From an uncultured Ruminococcus sp. (GTDB lineage: Bacteria > Bacillota > Clostridia > Oscillospirales > Acutalibacteraceae): DNA of 56,453 bases. The translations under genes and the position numbers were made by a program. This document shows positions 7,044 through 16,578 of the stretch, piece by piece. The notes under the pieces were generated by a model. That model saw nothing but the letters and a program-made list of their open reading frames with translations, did no database searches and had not been told where the DNA came from. The stretch lies in contig CACZWQ010000007.1 in the NCBI GenBank assembly GCA_902784855.1, forward strand, positions 7,498 to 63,950. Reading direction: 5' to 3'. Position 1 is the stretch's first letter, and the number at the start of each line of letters is the position of its first letter.

Positions 7044-8195
7044 ATGAAACAGAATATTGCGATCCTCGGCTCGACAGGCTCCATCGGCACCCAGTCGCTG
7101 GAGGTTGTCGACAAGCTGGGGCTACAGGTTTCGGCGCTGACAGCGGCGAACAATATCGCGCTGCTTGAACAGCAGGCGCGCAAATACAAGCCCGCGCTCG
7201 CGGTGGTTTTCCGCGAGGATAAGGCGAGGGAGCTGAAGATCGCCCTCGCCGACACCTCTGTCCGCGTACTCAGCGGCATGGAGGGCTTGATCGAAGCGGC
7301 GACCCTGCCGCAGGCGGAGCTGGTGCTCAACGCCGTCGTGGGCATGGTGGGCTTGCAGCCGACCATCGCCGCGGCGAACGCCAAAAAGGATATCGCCCTT
7401 GCCAACAAGGAAACGCTGGTGGCGGGCGGCGATCTGGTGACAGATGCGGTGCGGGACAACGGCGTACGGCTGCTGCCCGTGGACAGCGAGCACTCGGCGA
7501 TCTTCCAATGCCTCCAGGGCATGCCCGACAAGCGGGTGCTCAAAAAGCTGATCCTCACCGCCTCGGGCGGTCCTTTCTTTGGCAAAACCGTCGACGAGCT
7601 GCGCGACGTGACGGTCGAGCAGGCGCTCAACCATCCCAATTGGAGCATGGGCGCCAAGATCACCATCGATTCCGCCAGCATGATGAACAAGGGCTTGGAG
7701 ATCATCGAGGCGGGCAGACTCTTCGACGTCGGCGGAGACGACATCGATGTGGTCGTGCACCGCGAGAGCATCATCCATTCGCTGGTGGAGTTCACCGACC
7801 ATTCGGTGCTGGCGCAGCTCGGCGTGCCCGATATGCGCATCCCCATCCAGTACGCCATCACCTATCCCATGCGCTGTGAAAGCCCCGTCGCAGAGCTTGA
7901 CCTCGCGCAGATCGGCAGGCTCAGCTTCTTTGAGCCGGATTATGACACCTTCCTGTGTCTGCGCGCCTGCAAGAAGGCGTTTTCGATGGGCGGCGCCGCG
8001 ACGGCGATCGCCAACGGCGCCAACGAGGAGGCGAACGCGCTGTTCCGTCAGGGCAAGATCAAATTCCTCGACATCGGCGAGCTGGTGATGGGTGCGGTGG
8101 ACAGCATTCCCAACTTTGCCCCGGCGTGCGTGCAGGACGTTCTAAACGCCGACGCACAGGCGCGGGCGTATGTATTGAGCCGCCTGAACGGGTAG
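7044..8195 (+). CDS. dxr: 1-deoxy-D-xylulose 5-phosphate reductoisomerase
   Basis: 383 aa; second step of the MEP isoprenoid pathway, NADPH-dependent. The dinucleotide-binding GSTGSIG (9-15) is at the N-terminus. Active-site blocks are visible: LANKETLVAGGDLV, PVDSEHSAIFQCL (metal ligands Asp/Glu), LTASGGPFF, HPNWSMGAKITIDSASMMNKGLEIIEA and a C-terminal helical domain containing ANGANEEANALF. Length is typical. It lies three bases after cdsA. With ispG two genes downstream it shows that isoprenoid precursors come from the MEP route. Confidence 0.97.
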   Translation: MKQNIAILGSTGSIGTQSLEVVDKLGLQVSALTAANNIALLEQQARKYKPALAVVFREDKARELKIALADTSVRVLSGMEGLIEAATLPQAELVLNAVVGMVGLQPTIAAANAKKDIALANKETLVAGGDLVTDAVRDNGVRLLPVDSEHSAIFQCLQGMPDKRVLKKLILTASGGPFFGKTVDELRDVTVEQALNHPNWSMGAKITIDSASMMNKGLEIIEAGRLFDVGGDDIDVVVHRESIIHSLVEFTDHSVLAQLGVPDMRIPIQYAITYPMRCESPVAELDLAQIGRLSFFEPDYDTFLCLRACKKAFSMGGAATAIANGANEEANALFRQGKIKFLDIGELVMGAVDSIPNFAPACVQDVLNADAQARAYVLSRLNG

Positions 8196-8240
8196 GACAT
8201 CAGGCTCTTTTGCGGAATAATCACAGGAGTTGACATTTAT

Positions 8241-9620
8241 TTGCAAATCTTAATCAATATCGCGCTGGTCGTCATCGGCGTGCTTTTATTCATCTTCATC
8301 ATCTTTGCGCACGAGCTCGGTCACTTTCTCACCGCGAAAAAGTCGGGTGTGCAGGTCAACGAGTTCGCGCTGGGCATGGGTCCCAAGCTGTTCAGCTTCC
8401 AAAAGGGCGAAACGAAGTATTCCCTGCGCCTGTTCCCGATCGGCGGCTACTGCGCCATGGAGGGCGAGGACGAGTCGAGCGACAATCCGCGCGCCTTTAC
8501 CAACGCCAAGGTCTGGAAGCGCATGATCATCATTGTCGCGGGCGCGACGATGAACATCATCGTCGGCTTTCTGCTGATGTTCGTCGTCACCGTCAGCCAG
8601 ACGGGCTATGCGGGCACCACCGTCACGCAGTTTGCGCCCTACGCCTACACCGCCAACGCGGGGCTGGAGGTCGGAGACCGCATCACCTCCGTCGGCGGCT
8701 ATTCCGTCGCGAATTCGCGCGATCTGCTGCTGGGTATCCAGCTGCTGCCGTGCGAGGAGGTCGACCCGCAGTCGCTGACCGTGTATAAGCAGGACTGCTG
8801 CACCGAGGGGCTGCGTTATCTCTACACCATGCGCGACGAGCTCAAGCTGATCGACGACGACACCGCCAACGCGCTCTACCGCGATGTGCTGGCTCCTGCG
8901 GCACAGAGCATCAACAAGGCGCAGACCAAGGACGAGGCATACACCCTGCTTTGCCGCGCGGTCGACGGCTATTACACCGCCGCGCAGGCAGAAAAGCCCA
9001 AGGACTTCTCCTACCCCACGATCGAAGCCCGCGACAAGCGGCTGCGCTATGTGGGCGACGTTTCGGTCATCAGAAACGGAGAAAAAACCGAGCTGCCGGA
9101 CGTGCAGTTCTATACCTATAAAAAGAGCGAGGATCAGACGGCGGTCGGCATCGACTTCTATCTGGATCCCAAGGACAAAAACTTCTTCACCGTCATGGAG
9201 GAGACCTTCACCGGCACCGTCAGTCTTGCCAAGAGCGTGTGGAAATCCTTTGAAATGCTGGTGCAGGGACGGTTCCACCTGTCGGATATGTCGGGTCCCG
9301 TCGGCATCACCAAGGCGGTGAGCGACGCGGCGGCTGTCGGACTGGAGACGGGCTTCGGCGACGCGGTGCTCAACATCGTGTTCATCATGGCGCTGATCTC
9401 GGTCAACCTCGGCATCGTCAACATGTTCCCGTTCCCGGCGCTCGACGGCGGACGCTTTGTGTTCCTGCTGATCGAGGCGATCATCCGGCGCCCGCTGCCG
9501 CGCAAGCTGGAATATATCGTCAACGGCATCGGTCTGGCGCTGCTGCTGGTGCTGCTGGTCGTGATCACGGGCAACGACATCTTCAAGCTGGTGACGGGCA
9601 CCTTCCCGTCGATGCAATAA
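8241..9620 (+). CDS. rseP: RIP metalloprotease RseP/SpoIVFB-like with an interrupted PDZ domain
   Basis: 459 aa from TTG 8241, with AGGAG at 8225-8229. A site-2 protease that cuts transmembrane segments of anti-sigma factors and signal-peptide remnants. HELGH (24-28) in the first helix and PALDGGR (~400) in the penultimate helix supply the zinc ligands. FALGMGPKLFSFQKGETKYSLRLFPIGGY is the membrane re-entrant region. A PDZ domain starts near 125 (AGLEVGDRITSVGGYSV), but residues ~171-268 are an extra, mostly helical segment before the PDZ-like strand RYVGDVSVIRNG resumes. The result is longer than the usual 340-430 aa. Position between dxr and ispG is typical. Confidence 0.94.
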   Translation: MQILINIALVVIGVLLFIFIIFAHELGHFLTAKKSGVQVNEFALGMGPKLFSFQKGETKYSLRLFPIGGYCAMEGEDESSDNPRAFTNAKVWKRMIIIVAGATMNIIVGFLLMFVVTVSQTGYAGTTVTQFAPYAYTANAGLEVGDRITSVGGYSVANSRDLLLGIQLLPCEEVDPQSLTVYKQDCCTEGLRYLYTMRDELKLIDDDTANALYRDVLAPAAQSINKAQTKDEAYTLLCRAVDGYYTAAQAEKPKDFSYPTIEARDKRLRYVGDVSVIRNGEKTELPDVQFYTYKKSEDQTAVGIDFYLDPKDKNFFTVMEETFTGTVSLAKSVWKSFEMLVQGRFHLSDMSGPVGITKAVSDAAAVGLETGFGDAVLNIVFIMALISVNLGIVNMFPFPALDGGRFVFLLIEAIIRRPLPRKLEYIVNGIGLALLLVLLVVITGNDIFKLVTGTFPSMQ

Positions 9621-9636
9621 GTGGGAGAGAGTGAGT

Positions 9637-10680
9637 ATGAGCAGTAAGATACAGGTAAAAGCAGGCAATATCCTCATCGGCGGCGGCGCGCCCGTATCGG
9701 TGCAGTCGATGCTCAACGTGCCGTCGACGGATATCGCGGGCAGCGTGGCGCAGGCAAAGCGGCTGGAGGAGGCGGGATGTCAGATCATCCGCGCCGCCGT
9801 CCCCGACACGGACGCCGTGCGGCTGATTCCCGCGCTCAAGGAAGCGGTGGGCGTGCCCATCGTCGCCGACATCCATTTCAACTACAAGCTCGCGCTCGAG
9901 GCATGCGCCGCGGGCGTGGATAAAATACGCATCAACCCGGGCAACATCGGCTCGGACGACAGGGTCAAGGCAGTCGCCGACGCCTGCCGTTCGCGCGGGA
10001 TCCCGATCCGCATCGGCGTGAATTCCGGCTCGCTGGAAAAGGAGATCCTCGCCAAATACGGCCATCCCACGGCGCAGGCGCTGTGTGACAGCGCGCTCTA
10101 TCACGCGTCGCTGCTCGAAAAATTTGACTTTACCGACATCGTGCTCTCGATGAAAAGCTCCAATGTCGCCGCCATGGTGCAGGCGTACGAGCTGGCGGCG
10201 CAGCGCTGCGACTACCCGCTGCACGTCGGCGTGACCGAGGCGGGCACCGAGCGCATGGGCGTCATCAAATCCGCCGCCGGCATCGGCGCGCTGCTGCTGC
10301 GCGGCATCGGCGACACCATCCGCGTGTCCCTGACCGCCGACCCGGTGCGCGAGGTCTACGCGGCATACGATATCCTCAAAGCCCTCGACCTCAAAAAGGG
10401 CGGCGTGCAGTTCGTTTCCTGTCCCACCTGCGGCAGGACGCGCATCGATCTGGTCAAGATCGCCAATGAGGTGGAGGAGCGCCTGCGCGGCTGTCAGAAG
10501 GACATCAAGGTCGCGGTCATGGGCTGCGTGGTCAACGGACCGGGCGAGGCGCGCGAGGCGGATATCGGCATCGCGGGCGGAGAAGGCTGCGGTCTGGTAT
10601 TCAAAAAGGGCGAGATCATCGCCAAGGTCGACGAGGATAAGCTCGTCGACGCGTTAATGGAAGAGATTGAAAAGCTATAA
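9637..10680 (+). CDS. ispG: 4-hydroxy-3-methylbut-2-enyl diphosphate synthase (flavodoxin type)
   Basis: 347 aa from ATG 9637; GTG 9631 is in frame but lies on the GGAGAG ribosome site. It converts MEcPP to HMBPP in the MEP pathway using a 4Fe-4S cluster. The TIM-barrel half has VSVQSMLNVPSTD, VADIHFNYKLALEA and KIRINPGNIG. The cluster-binding half has CPTCGRT (from ~262) and MGCVVNGPGEA with the third Cys, then DIGIAGGEG. Length fits the bacterial two-domain form. Downstream polC starts 29 nt later. Confidence 0.97.
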   Translation: MSSKIQVKAGNILIGGGAPVSVQSMLNVPSTDIAGSVAQAKRLEEAGCQIIRAAVPDTDAVRLIPALKEAVGVPIVADIHFNYKLALEACAAGVDKIRINPGNIGSDDRVKAVADACRSRGIPIRIGVNSGSLEKEILAKYGHPTAQALCDSALYHASLLEKFDFTDIVLSMKSSNVAAMVQAYELAAQRCDYPLHVGVTEAGTERMGVIKSAAGIGALLLRGIGDTIRVSLTADPVREVYAAYDILKALDLKKGGVQFVSCPTCGRTRIDLVKIANEVEERLRGCQKDIKVAVMGCVVNGPGEAREADIGIAGGEGCGLVFKKGEIIAKVDEDKLVDALMEEIEKL

Positions 10681-10709
10681 TCATCGGGTTTGAAAAGATA
10701 GGAAACTGA

Positions 10710-13700
10710 ATGAATACACTGGAAGAACTGTTCGGCTCCTTCGCGGAGAGCGCGGGGATCCCTGCGTCCGTTGCGGCGGGAGTCGTCACCAAAGCGAAAA
10801 TCATCAACGAGGTGCGCAGCATCACCCTATGGGTGGATTTTCCGTCGCTGATCCCGCGCGAGCAGCTGTTCGGCGCCGAGAAGGCGTACGCAAAAATGCT
10901 CGACGCGGCGGTCTGCATCAAGCCGCATTTCGGCGCGGCGCTGTTCACCGTCGATTATTTTCCGCATCTATATACGGCGATCAAGCGCGAGACGCCCAGC
11001 ATCAACGGCACCCTGAACAATGCCGAGGTGCGGCTGGATGACGGCGTTTTGACCATCTGTCTCAACAACGGCGGCAAGGCGCTGCTGGACGCGAAGCATT
11101 TTGATGAGACGCTGCAAAAACGGATCGTCGAAGAATTTGACATTCCTCTCAAAATCAAATATACAGGCATCTGCGAGGTCGACGCCAAGAGCGACGAGTA
11201 CCGGCAGGTCATCCAAAGCGCCGACAAGCAGATCAAGCGCGAGCAGCTGCAAAAGGCGGCGGATTTCTTCCGCGAAGAGGAGGAGATCGCCGACAGCATC
11301 CGCGAGCGTCAGGAGCAGGAAGCCCTGACCGAGATCGAGCTGCGCGAGGGCAGCTTCATCACCCCGCAGATCCTGCGCTCCTCGGTGCGCCCGCTCTACG
11401 GCAGGAGCATCCGCGGCAAAATGCTGCCGATCAAGAACCTCAGCGACGGCACCAAGGGCGCGGTCGTCTGGGGCGACGTGATCGAAACCGAGAAACGCAT
11501 CACCAAGAACAACAAAAACGCGATCATCACGATCGACGTGACCGACTACACCGGCTCCGTCACCGTCAAGCTGTTCTGCGGCGTCAAGGAAGCCGCGGCG
11601 CTCGACGGCTTGAAGGCGGGCAAGACCATCGTGGTCATGGGCAACGTCGAGTACGACGAGTTCCTCAAGGAGGTCGTGCTCTCGGCGTTCTCCATCGGCA
11701 CCGCCGAGAAGCTCAAGGTGGTCGACCGCGCAGAGAAGAAGCGTGTCGAACTGCACCTGCACACCAACATGTCGCAGATGGACGCCCTCACCCCGGCGGG
11801 CGCTTTGGTACAGCGCGCTTACGACTGGGGCCATAAGGCGATCGCCATCACCGACCACGGCGTGGCGCAGGCGTTCCCCGACGCGATGAAGGCGGCGGAG
11901 ACCATCAGCTACAAGCTGGGCGGCGAGATCAAGGTCATTTACGGCATCGAGGCGTACTTCATGGACGACCTCGTCGAGTCCGTCGCGGGCGAACAGGATG
12001 AACCGCTCGACGGCACCTTCGTCTGCTTTGACATCGAGACGACGGGACTGTCGCCCCTGCGCGACAAGATCACCGAGATCGGCGCGGTCAAGGTGCGCGG
12101 CGGCGAGATCGTCGACACCTTCTCCACCTTTGCCGACCCCGCGATGCCCATTCCCGCGAAGATCACGCAGCTGACGGGCATCACCGACGAGATGGTCAAG
12201 GGCGCGCCGTCGCAGCGGGAGGCGGTCTCCGCTTTTCTGGAATTTGCGGGCGACAGCATTCTGGTCGCGCACAACGCGCCGTTTGATACCTCGTTTATCC
12301 GCCGCGCGTGCGAGAACATGCACGCCGACTACCCCTATACCTCCATCGATACCGTCGCCATCGCGCGCGCCATCCTGCCCGACATCAAAAACGTCAAGCT
12401 GGACACCGTGGCAGCCTACCTGCGTTTGGGCGACTTCAACCATCACCGCGCCACCGACGACGCGACGATTTTGGCAAAGATCTTCCTTTCGCTGTGCAGC
12501 CGTCTCGGCGACGACTACGGCATCTTTCGCGTCAGGGACATCAACACCAAGATCGCGGGCGGCGACTTCAAAAAGCTGCCCACCTACCACCAGATCATCC
12601 TCGCGAAGAATCAGACGGGACTTAAAAATCTCTACAAGCTGATTTCCAAGAGCCACCTCGAGACCTTCTACAAAAAGCCGCGCATCGCCAAAAGCGACCT
12701 TGTCGCGCACCGCGAGGGCTTGATCATCGGCTCCGCCTGCTGCGAGGGTCAGCTTTACAAGAGCATCCTCAAGGGCGCGCCGTGGGGCGAGCTGAAGCAG
12801 ATCGCCTCGTTCTACGATTATCTGGAGATCCAGCCCTCGGGCAACAACGAATTCCTCCTGCGCAACGGCACCTTCAAGACGCTCGACGAGCTGCGTGAGA
12901 TCGACCGCACCATCATCCGCTTGGGCAAGGAGCTGGGCAAGCCCGTCTGCGCCACCTGCGACGTGCATTTTATGGACCCCTCCGACAGCGAGTACCGCAA
13001 AATTTTGCAGGCGGCACAGAAATTCAAGGACGCCGATCAGCAGGCGCCGCTGTATTTCCGCACCACCGCCGAAATGCTCAAGGAATTTGAGTGGCTGGGC
13101 AAGGAGAAGGCGTATGAGGTGGTCGTGACGAACACCAACAAGATCGCCGACATGTGCGAGAATATCCGCCCCATCCCCAAGGGCACCTTCCCACCGTTCA
13201 TCGAGGGCGCGCAGGAGCAGTTGATCTCCATCACATGGGAGCGCGCCAAGAAAAAATACGGCGACCCCCTGCCCGAGATCGTCAAGGCGCGGCTCGACAA
13301 GGAGCTCAACTCCATCACCACCTACGGCTTCTCGGTGCTCTATATGACCGCGCAGAAGCTCGTCGCCGACAGCGAGGCGCACGGCTATCTCGTCGGCTCC
13401 CGAGGCTCGGTCGGCTCGTCCTTTGTGGCGACGATGTCGGGTATCTCCGAGGTCAACCCCCTCTGCCCGCACTATATCTGCCCGAAGTGCAAGCACAGCG
13501 AGTTCATCACCGACGGAAGCTATGGCTCGGGCTTTGACCTGCCGCCCAAGGACTGCCCCGAATGCGGCACCCACATGGATCAGGACGGACACGAGATCCC
13601 CTTCGAGACCTTTCTCGGCTTCAAGGGCGACAAGGTGCCCGATATCGATTTGAATTTCAGCGGCGAGTACCAATCCAAATCCCACCGCTATACCGAGCAG

Positions 13701-15077
13701 CTGTTCGGTAAAAACAACGTTTTTAAGGCGGGCACCATCTCGACGGTCGCCGAAAAGACCGCCATCGGTTTCGCCAAAAAATATCTGGAGGAGCGCGCGC
13801 TCCCGTCCAATAAGGCGGAGATCAAGCGCCTTGCCAAGGGCTGCACCGGCGTCAAGCGCACCACGGGTCAGCACCCGGGCGGCATGGTCGTCGTCCCGCG
13901 CACCAACGAGGTCTATGACTTCTGTCCCGTGCAGCACCCCGCCAACGATATGAAGTCGGACAATATCACCACCCACTTCGACTTCCACTCCATCCACGAC
14001 ACCATCACCAAGCTCGACGAGCTCGGACACGATGTGCCGACCATCTATCACTATCTCGAGGAATTCACGGGCATCCCCGTGATGAACGTCTCCATGAGCG
14101 ACCCCGACGTGATGTCGCTGTTCACCTCCACCAAGGCGCTGGGCGTCAAGCCCGAGGACATCGACTCCCAGACGGGCACCTTCTCGATTCCCGAGTGCGG
14201 CACCTCCTTTGTGCGCGGCATGCTGATGGAGGCAAAGCCCAAGACCTTCACCGACCTGTTGCAGATCTCGGGTCTGTCGCACGGCACCGACGTGTGGCTG
14301 GGCAACGCGCAGGAGCTGATCCACAACGGCACCTGCACCATCTCCGAGGTCATCGGTACCCGTGACTCGATCATGACCTACCTCATGCACAAGGGCTTGG
14401 AGGACTCCATGGCGTTCAAGATCATGGAGATCGTCCGAAAGGGCAACGCCACCAAGCTGCTGACCGAGGAGCACTTCAAAGCCATGCGCGAGCATGATGT
14501 GCCCGAGTGGTACATCGACTCCTGCATGAAGATCAAGTACATGTTCCCCAAGGCGCACGCCGCCGCCTATATGATCGCCGCGCTGCGGCTGGGCTGGTAT
14601 AAGGTGCACCGACCGGTGGAATATTACGCCGCCTACTTCACGGTGCGCAGCGAGAACCTCGACGGCGCGCTGCTGATGCAGGGACACAGCGCCGTGCGCA
14701 CGCGCATGAATCAGATCAAGCAGATGCAGGCGGCGCACGAATCGACCGACAAGGACGATAAGGATTATGCCACCCTGCAAATCGTCAACGAGATGATGGC
14801 TCGCGGCGTATCCGTCCTGCCCGTCGATATCTATCGTTCCGAGGCAAAGACCTTTATTGTCGAGGACGGCAAGATTCGCCTGCCGTTCTCCTCGCTGGCG
14901 GGCGTCGGCGACGCCGCGGCGGAATCGCTTGCCGCCGAGGGCAAAAAAACAAGCGAGTACCTCTCCATCGAGGACATCCAAATCAAGACAAAAGTGACAA
15001 AGGCTGTCATCGAGACGCTGCAAAGCGTCGGCGTGCTGGCGGGCATTCCCGAAAGCTCCCAGATGTCTTTGTTCTAA
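10710..15077 (+). CDS. polC: DNA polymerase III alpha subunit, PolC type
   Basis: 1455 aa; the Gram-positive replicative polymerase with built-in proofreading. In order: N-terminal domain (1-~215), OB fold (~235-335), PHP domain starting VELHLHTNMSQMDALT (~347), the 3'-5' exonuclease inserted in PHP (FVCFDIETTGL ~437, with HNAPFDTSFI and HRATDDA), the rest of PHP with GLIIGSACCEGQL, the polymerase core with four Cys of a zinc site (ICPKCKH ... CPECG, ~924-955) and the catalytic PDIDLNFSGEY (~977), then KRTTGQHPGGMVVVP. The C-terminus ends SLF, consistent with a clamp-binding tail. Full length, no visible defects. RBS-like AGGAAA lies 9 nt before ATG. Confidence 0.98.
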   Translation: MNTLEELFGSFAESAGIPASVAAGVVTKAKIINEVRSITLWVDFPSLIPREQLFGAEKAYAKMLDAAVCIKPHFGAALFTVDYFPHLYTAIKRETPSINGTLNNAEVRLDDGVLTICLNNGGKALLDAKHFDETLQKRIVEEFDIPLKIKYTGICEVDAKSDEYRQVIQSADKQIKREQLQKAADFFREEEEIADSIRERQEQEALTEIELREGSFITPQILRSSVRPLYGRSIRGKMLPIKNLSDGTKGAVVWGDVIETEKRITKNNKNAIITIDVTDYTGSVTVKLFCGVKEAAALDGLKAGKTIVVMGNVEYDEFLKEVVLSAFSIGTAEKLKVVDRAEKKRVELHLHTNMSQMDALTPAGALVQRAYDWGHKAIAITDHGVAQAFPDAMKAAETISYKLGGEIKVIYGIEAYFMDDLVESVAGEQDEPLDGTFVCFDIETTGLSPLRDKITEIGAVKVRGGEIVDTFSTFADPAMPIPAKITQLTGITDEMVKGAPSQREAVSAFLEFAGDSILVAHNAPFDTSFIRRACENMHADYPYTSIDTVAIARAILPDIKNVKLDTVAAYLRLGDFNHHRATDDATILAKIFLSLCSRLGDDYGIFRVRDINTKIAGGDFKKLPTYHQIILAKNQTGLKNLYKLISKSHLETFYKKPRIAKSDLVAHREGLIIGSACCEGQLYKSILKGAPWGELKQIASFYDYLEIQPSGNNEFLLRNGTFKTLDELREIDRTIIRLGKELGKPVCATCDVHFMDPSDSEYRKILQAAQKFKDADQQAPLYFRTTAEMLKEFEWLGKEKAYEVVVTNTNKIADMCENIRPIPKGTFPPFIEGAQEQLISITWERAKKKYGDPLPEIVKARLDKELNSITTYGFSVLYMTAQKLVADSEAHGYLVGSRGSVGSSFVATMSGISEVNPLCPHYICPKCKHSEFITDGSYGSGFDLPPKDCPECGTHMDQDGHEIPFETFLGFKGDKVPDIDLNFSGEYQSKSHRYTEQLFGKNNVFKAGTISTVAEKTAIGFAKKYLEERALPSNKAEIKRLAKGCTGVKRTTGQHPGGMVVVPRTNEVYDFCPVQHPANDMKSDNITTHFDFHSIHDTITKLDELGHDVPTIYHYLEEFTGIPVMNVSMSDPDVMSLFTSTKALGVKPEDIDSQTGTFSIPECGTSFVRGMLMEAKPKTFTDLLQISGLSHGTDVWLGNAQELIHNGTCTISEVIGTRDSIMTYLMHKGLEDSMAFKIMEIVRKGNATKLLTEEHFKAMREHDVPEWYIDSCMKIKYMFPKAHAAAYMIAALRLGWYKVHRPVEYYAAYFTVRSENLDGALLMQGHSAVRTRMNQIKQMQAAHESTDKDDKDYATLQIVNEMMARGVSVLPVDIYRSEAKTFIVEDGKIRLPFSSLAGVGDAAAESLAAEGKKTSEYLSIEDIQIKTKVTKAVIETLQSVGVLAGIPESSQMSLF

Positions 15078-15089
15078 GGAGTGATCGCA

Positions 15090-16460
15090 TTGAAAAAAAA
15101 CCGTTTCCCCATGCGAAAGATCCTGCTGGCAATCACCTTTACGGTATTTTTGATTTTCTTTTTCATTAATATCGAAAAGTTCTGGGGCATGCTCAGGGGA
15201 TTCTTGACCATCCTGACGCCGTTTTTCATCGGCTTTCTGATCGCCTATATATTGAATTTTCCCTTCAAGTTCCTCTACGGGACGGCGTTCGGAAAGATGG
15301 GGGCGAAGCGCCCGCTTCTCAAAAAGCTGCGGCTTCCGCTGGCGCTTTTGATCACCTACGCGGGCACCTTTGCGATCTTTGCGGCGTTGATCATGGTTTT
15401 GATCCCGCAGATCATCAACAACCTGTCCGCGCTGCTCAAGGATTTTCCGACCTACTACGATTCGATCCAGAAGTTCGTGACCGAGCTGACGACGAGCATC
15501 GCCAAGCTGAACCTGCCGTTTGCGAACAGCGTCTCCGTCGACGACATCGTCAAGGGCGTCACCAACTTTTTCACGGGCAGCCAGGACATCACCAAGGGCG
15601 TGCTCAATTGGCTGCAGGGCTTTTTGTCCAACGCGGCGACGGGTCTGTACAACTTCCTGATGGGCATCGTCATCTCCATCTACTTTTTGATCTACAAGGA
15701 ACAGCTCTGCATGTCGGTCAAGCGGCTGGCGGTGGCGTTCATCCCGATCAAGTTTCTGCCCAAGCTCTATGAGATCGTCGACATCACCGATACCAAATGC
15801 GGTCGTTTTCTCGTCGGCGACATCTTGGATTCCGCCGTCATCGGCGTGATCTTCTTCGTCGTGCTGTCGATCTTCGGCTTCCCTTATGCCTCGCTGATCG
15901 CGGTGCTCTGCGGCGTATCGAACATCATCCCGTTCTTCGGACCCTTCATCGGCGCGGTCCCGAGCGCGTTCATTCTGCTGCTGATCGACCCGTGGCTGGC
16001 GTTCTGGTTCGTCATCATCGCCTTTGTGATACAGCAGATCGACGGCAACATCCTCAAGCCGAAGATCATCGGCAACCAGGTGGGACTTTCCAGCTTCTGG
16101 GTTTTGTTCAGCGTCATCGTCGGCGGTGCGCTGTTCGGCGTGCCGGGCTTCATCCTCGGCACGCCGATCTATGCGGTGCTCTATTCGCTGATTGCCAAGC
16201 GCGCGCGCAACAGCATCGACGACAAGGGCAAGATCGCGCAGGAGGCGCTCGACTTCCGCGTGCTCAACTACACCGAGATCGCCGAGGAGCAGCGCAAGCT
16301 CCGCGCCGAAAAGGAGCACGAGCAAAAGCGCAAGCTGCAAAAGCTGCTGCACATCGGCTTTGACGACGAGGACGATGACGAGGAAGAGGAAGAAGAGCAG
16401 GAGATGCAGAACGAAAAGGAAGAAAATTTCAGCGAAAAGGTTGAAAAGAACAATAAATAA
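15090..16460 (+). CDS. AI-2E family (PerM-type) membrane transporter
   Basis: 456 aa from TTG 15090, preceded by AAGGAG (15076-15081); GTG 15081 overlaps that site. About eight hydrophobic helices in the PerM layout are seen: paired N-terminal helices, a soluble helical stretch (LPQIINNLSALLKDFPTYYDSIQKFV), and the conserved C-terminal block NIIPFFGPFIGAVPSAFILLLIDPW / IQQIDGNILKPKIIGNQVGLSSFWVL. The tail (~400-456) is charged, with a run of Asp/Glu and Lys-rich stretches, probably cytoplasmic. Substrate is not predictable; family members have been linked to autoinducer or ion movement. It is the last gene of the pyrH operon. Confidence 0.9.
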   Translation: MKKNRFPMRKILLAITFTVFLIFFFINIEKFWGMLRGFLTILTPFFIGFLIAYILNFPFKFLYGTAFGKMGAKRPLLKKLRLPLALLITYAGTFAIFAALIMVLIPQIINNLSALLKDFPTYYDSIQKFVTELTTSIAKLNLPFANSVSVDDIVKGVTNFFTGSQDITKGVLNWLQGFLSNAATGLYNFLMGIVISIYFLIYKEQLCMSVKRLAVAFIPIKFLPKLYEIVDITDTKCGRFLVGDILDSAVIGVIFFVVLSIFGFPYASLIAVLCGVSNIIPFFGPFIGAVPSAFILLLIDPWLAFWFVIIAFVIQQIDGNILKPKIIGNQVGLSSFWVLFSVIVGGALFGVPGFILGTPIYAVLYSLIAKRARNSIDDKGKIAQEALDFRVLNYTEIAEEQRKLRAEKEHEQKRKLQKLLHIGFDDEDDDEEEEEEQEMQNEKEENFSEKVEKNNK

Positions 16461-16466
16461 TAGAAG

Positions 16467-16508
16467 CACCGCACAACTCTCCCATTTTTTGAGGGTTGTG
16501 CGGTGTGC
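16467..16508 (+). terminator. Terminator after the pyrH-polC operon
   Basis: Nearly perfect 15-bp stem CACCGCACAACTCTC / GAGGGTTGTGCGGTG with a T-rich loop (16467-16505). The downstream T tract is weak. Confidence 0.6.
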
Positions 16509-16509
16509 C

Positions 16510-16538
16510 TTGACAAAATGATTTTATTGTGGTAATAT
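16510..16538 (+). promoter_or_regulatory. Promoter of the his operon
   Basis: TTGACA (16510-16515, consensus), 17-nt spacer, TAATAT (16533-16538). Confidence 0.8.
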
Positions 16539-16539
16539 G

Positions 16540-16559
16540 TTAGCACGTTAGCATACTAA
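16540..16559 (+). promoter_or_regulatory. Possible operator at the his transcript start
   Basis: TTAGCA occurs twice (16540-16545, 16548-16553), and the second copy begins TTAGCATACTAA (16548-16559), whose TTAG/CTAA ends are symmetric. It overlaps the expected transcription start, as a repressor site would. A TrpR-like regulator of histidine genes (YerC/HisR type) is one candidate. This is inference from position and symmetry only. Confidence 0.35.
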
Positions 16560-16578
16560 AGCGTATAGAGAGGGACAT

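Noticed and set aside
10968-16469. A 1833-codon open frame on the minus strand opposite polC and the PerM gene
   Set aside because: It mirrors well-supported coding sequence in GC-rich DNA; its translation is rich in Arg, Asp, His and Leu with no domain, and no ribosome site or promoter precedes it.
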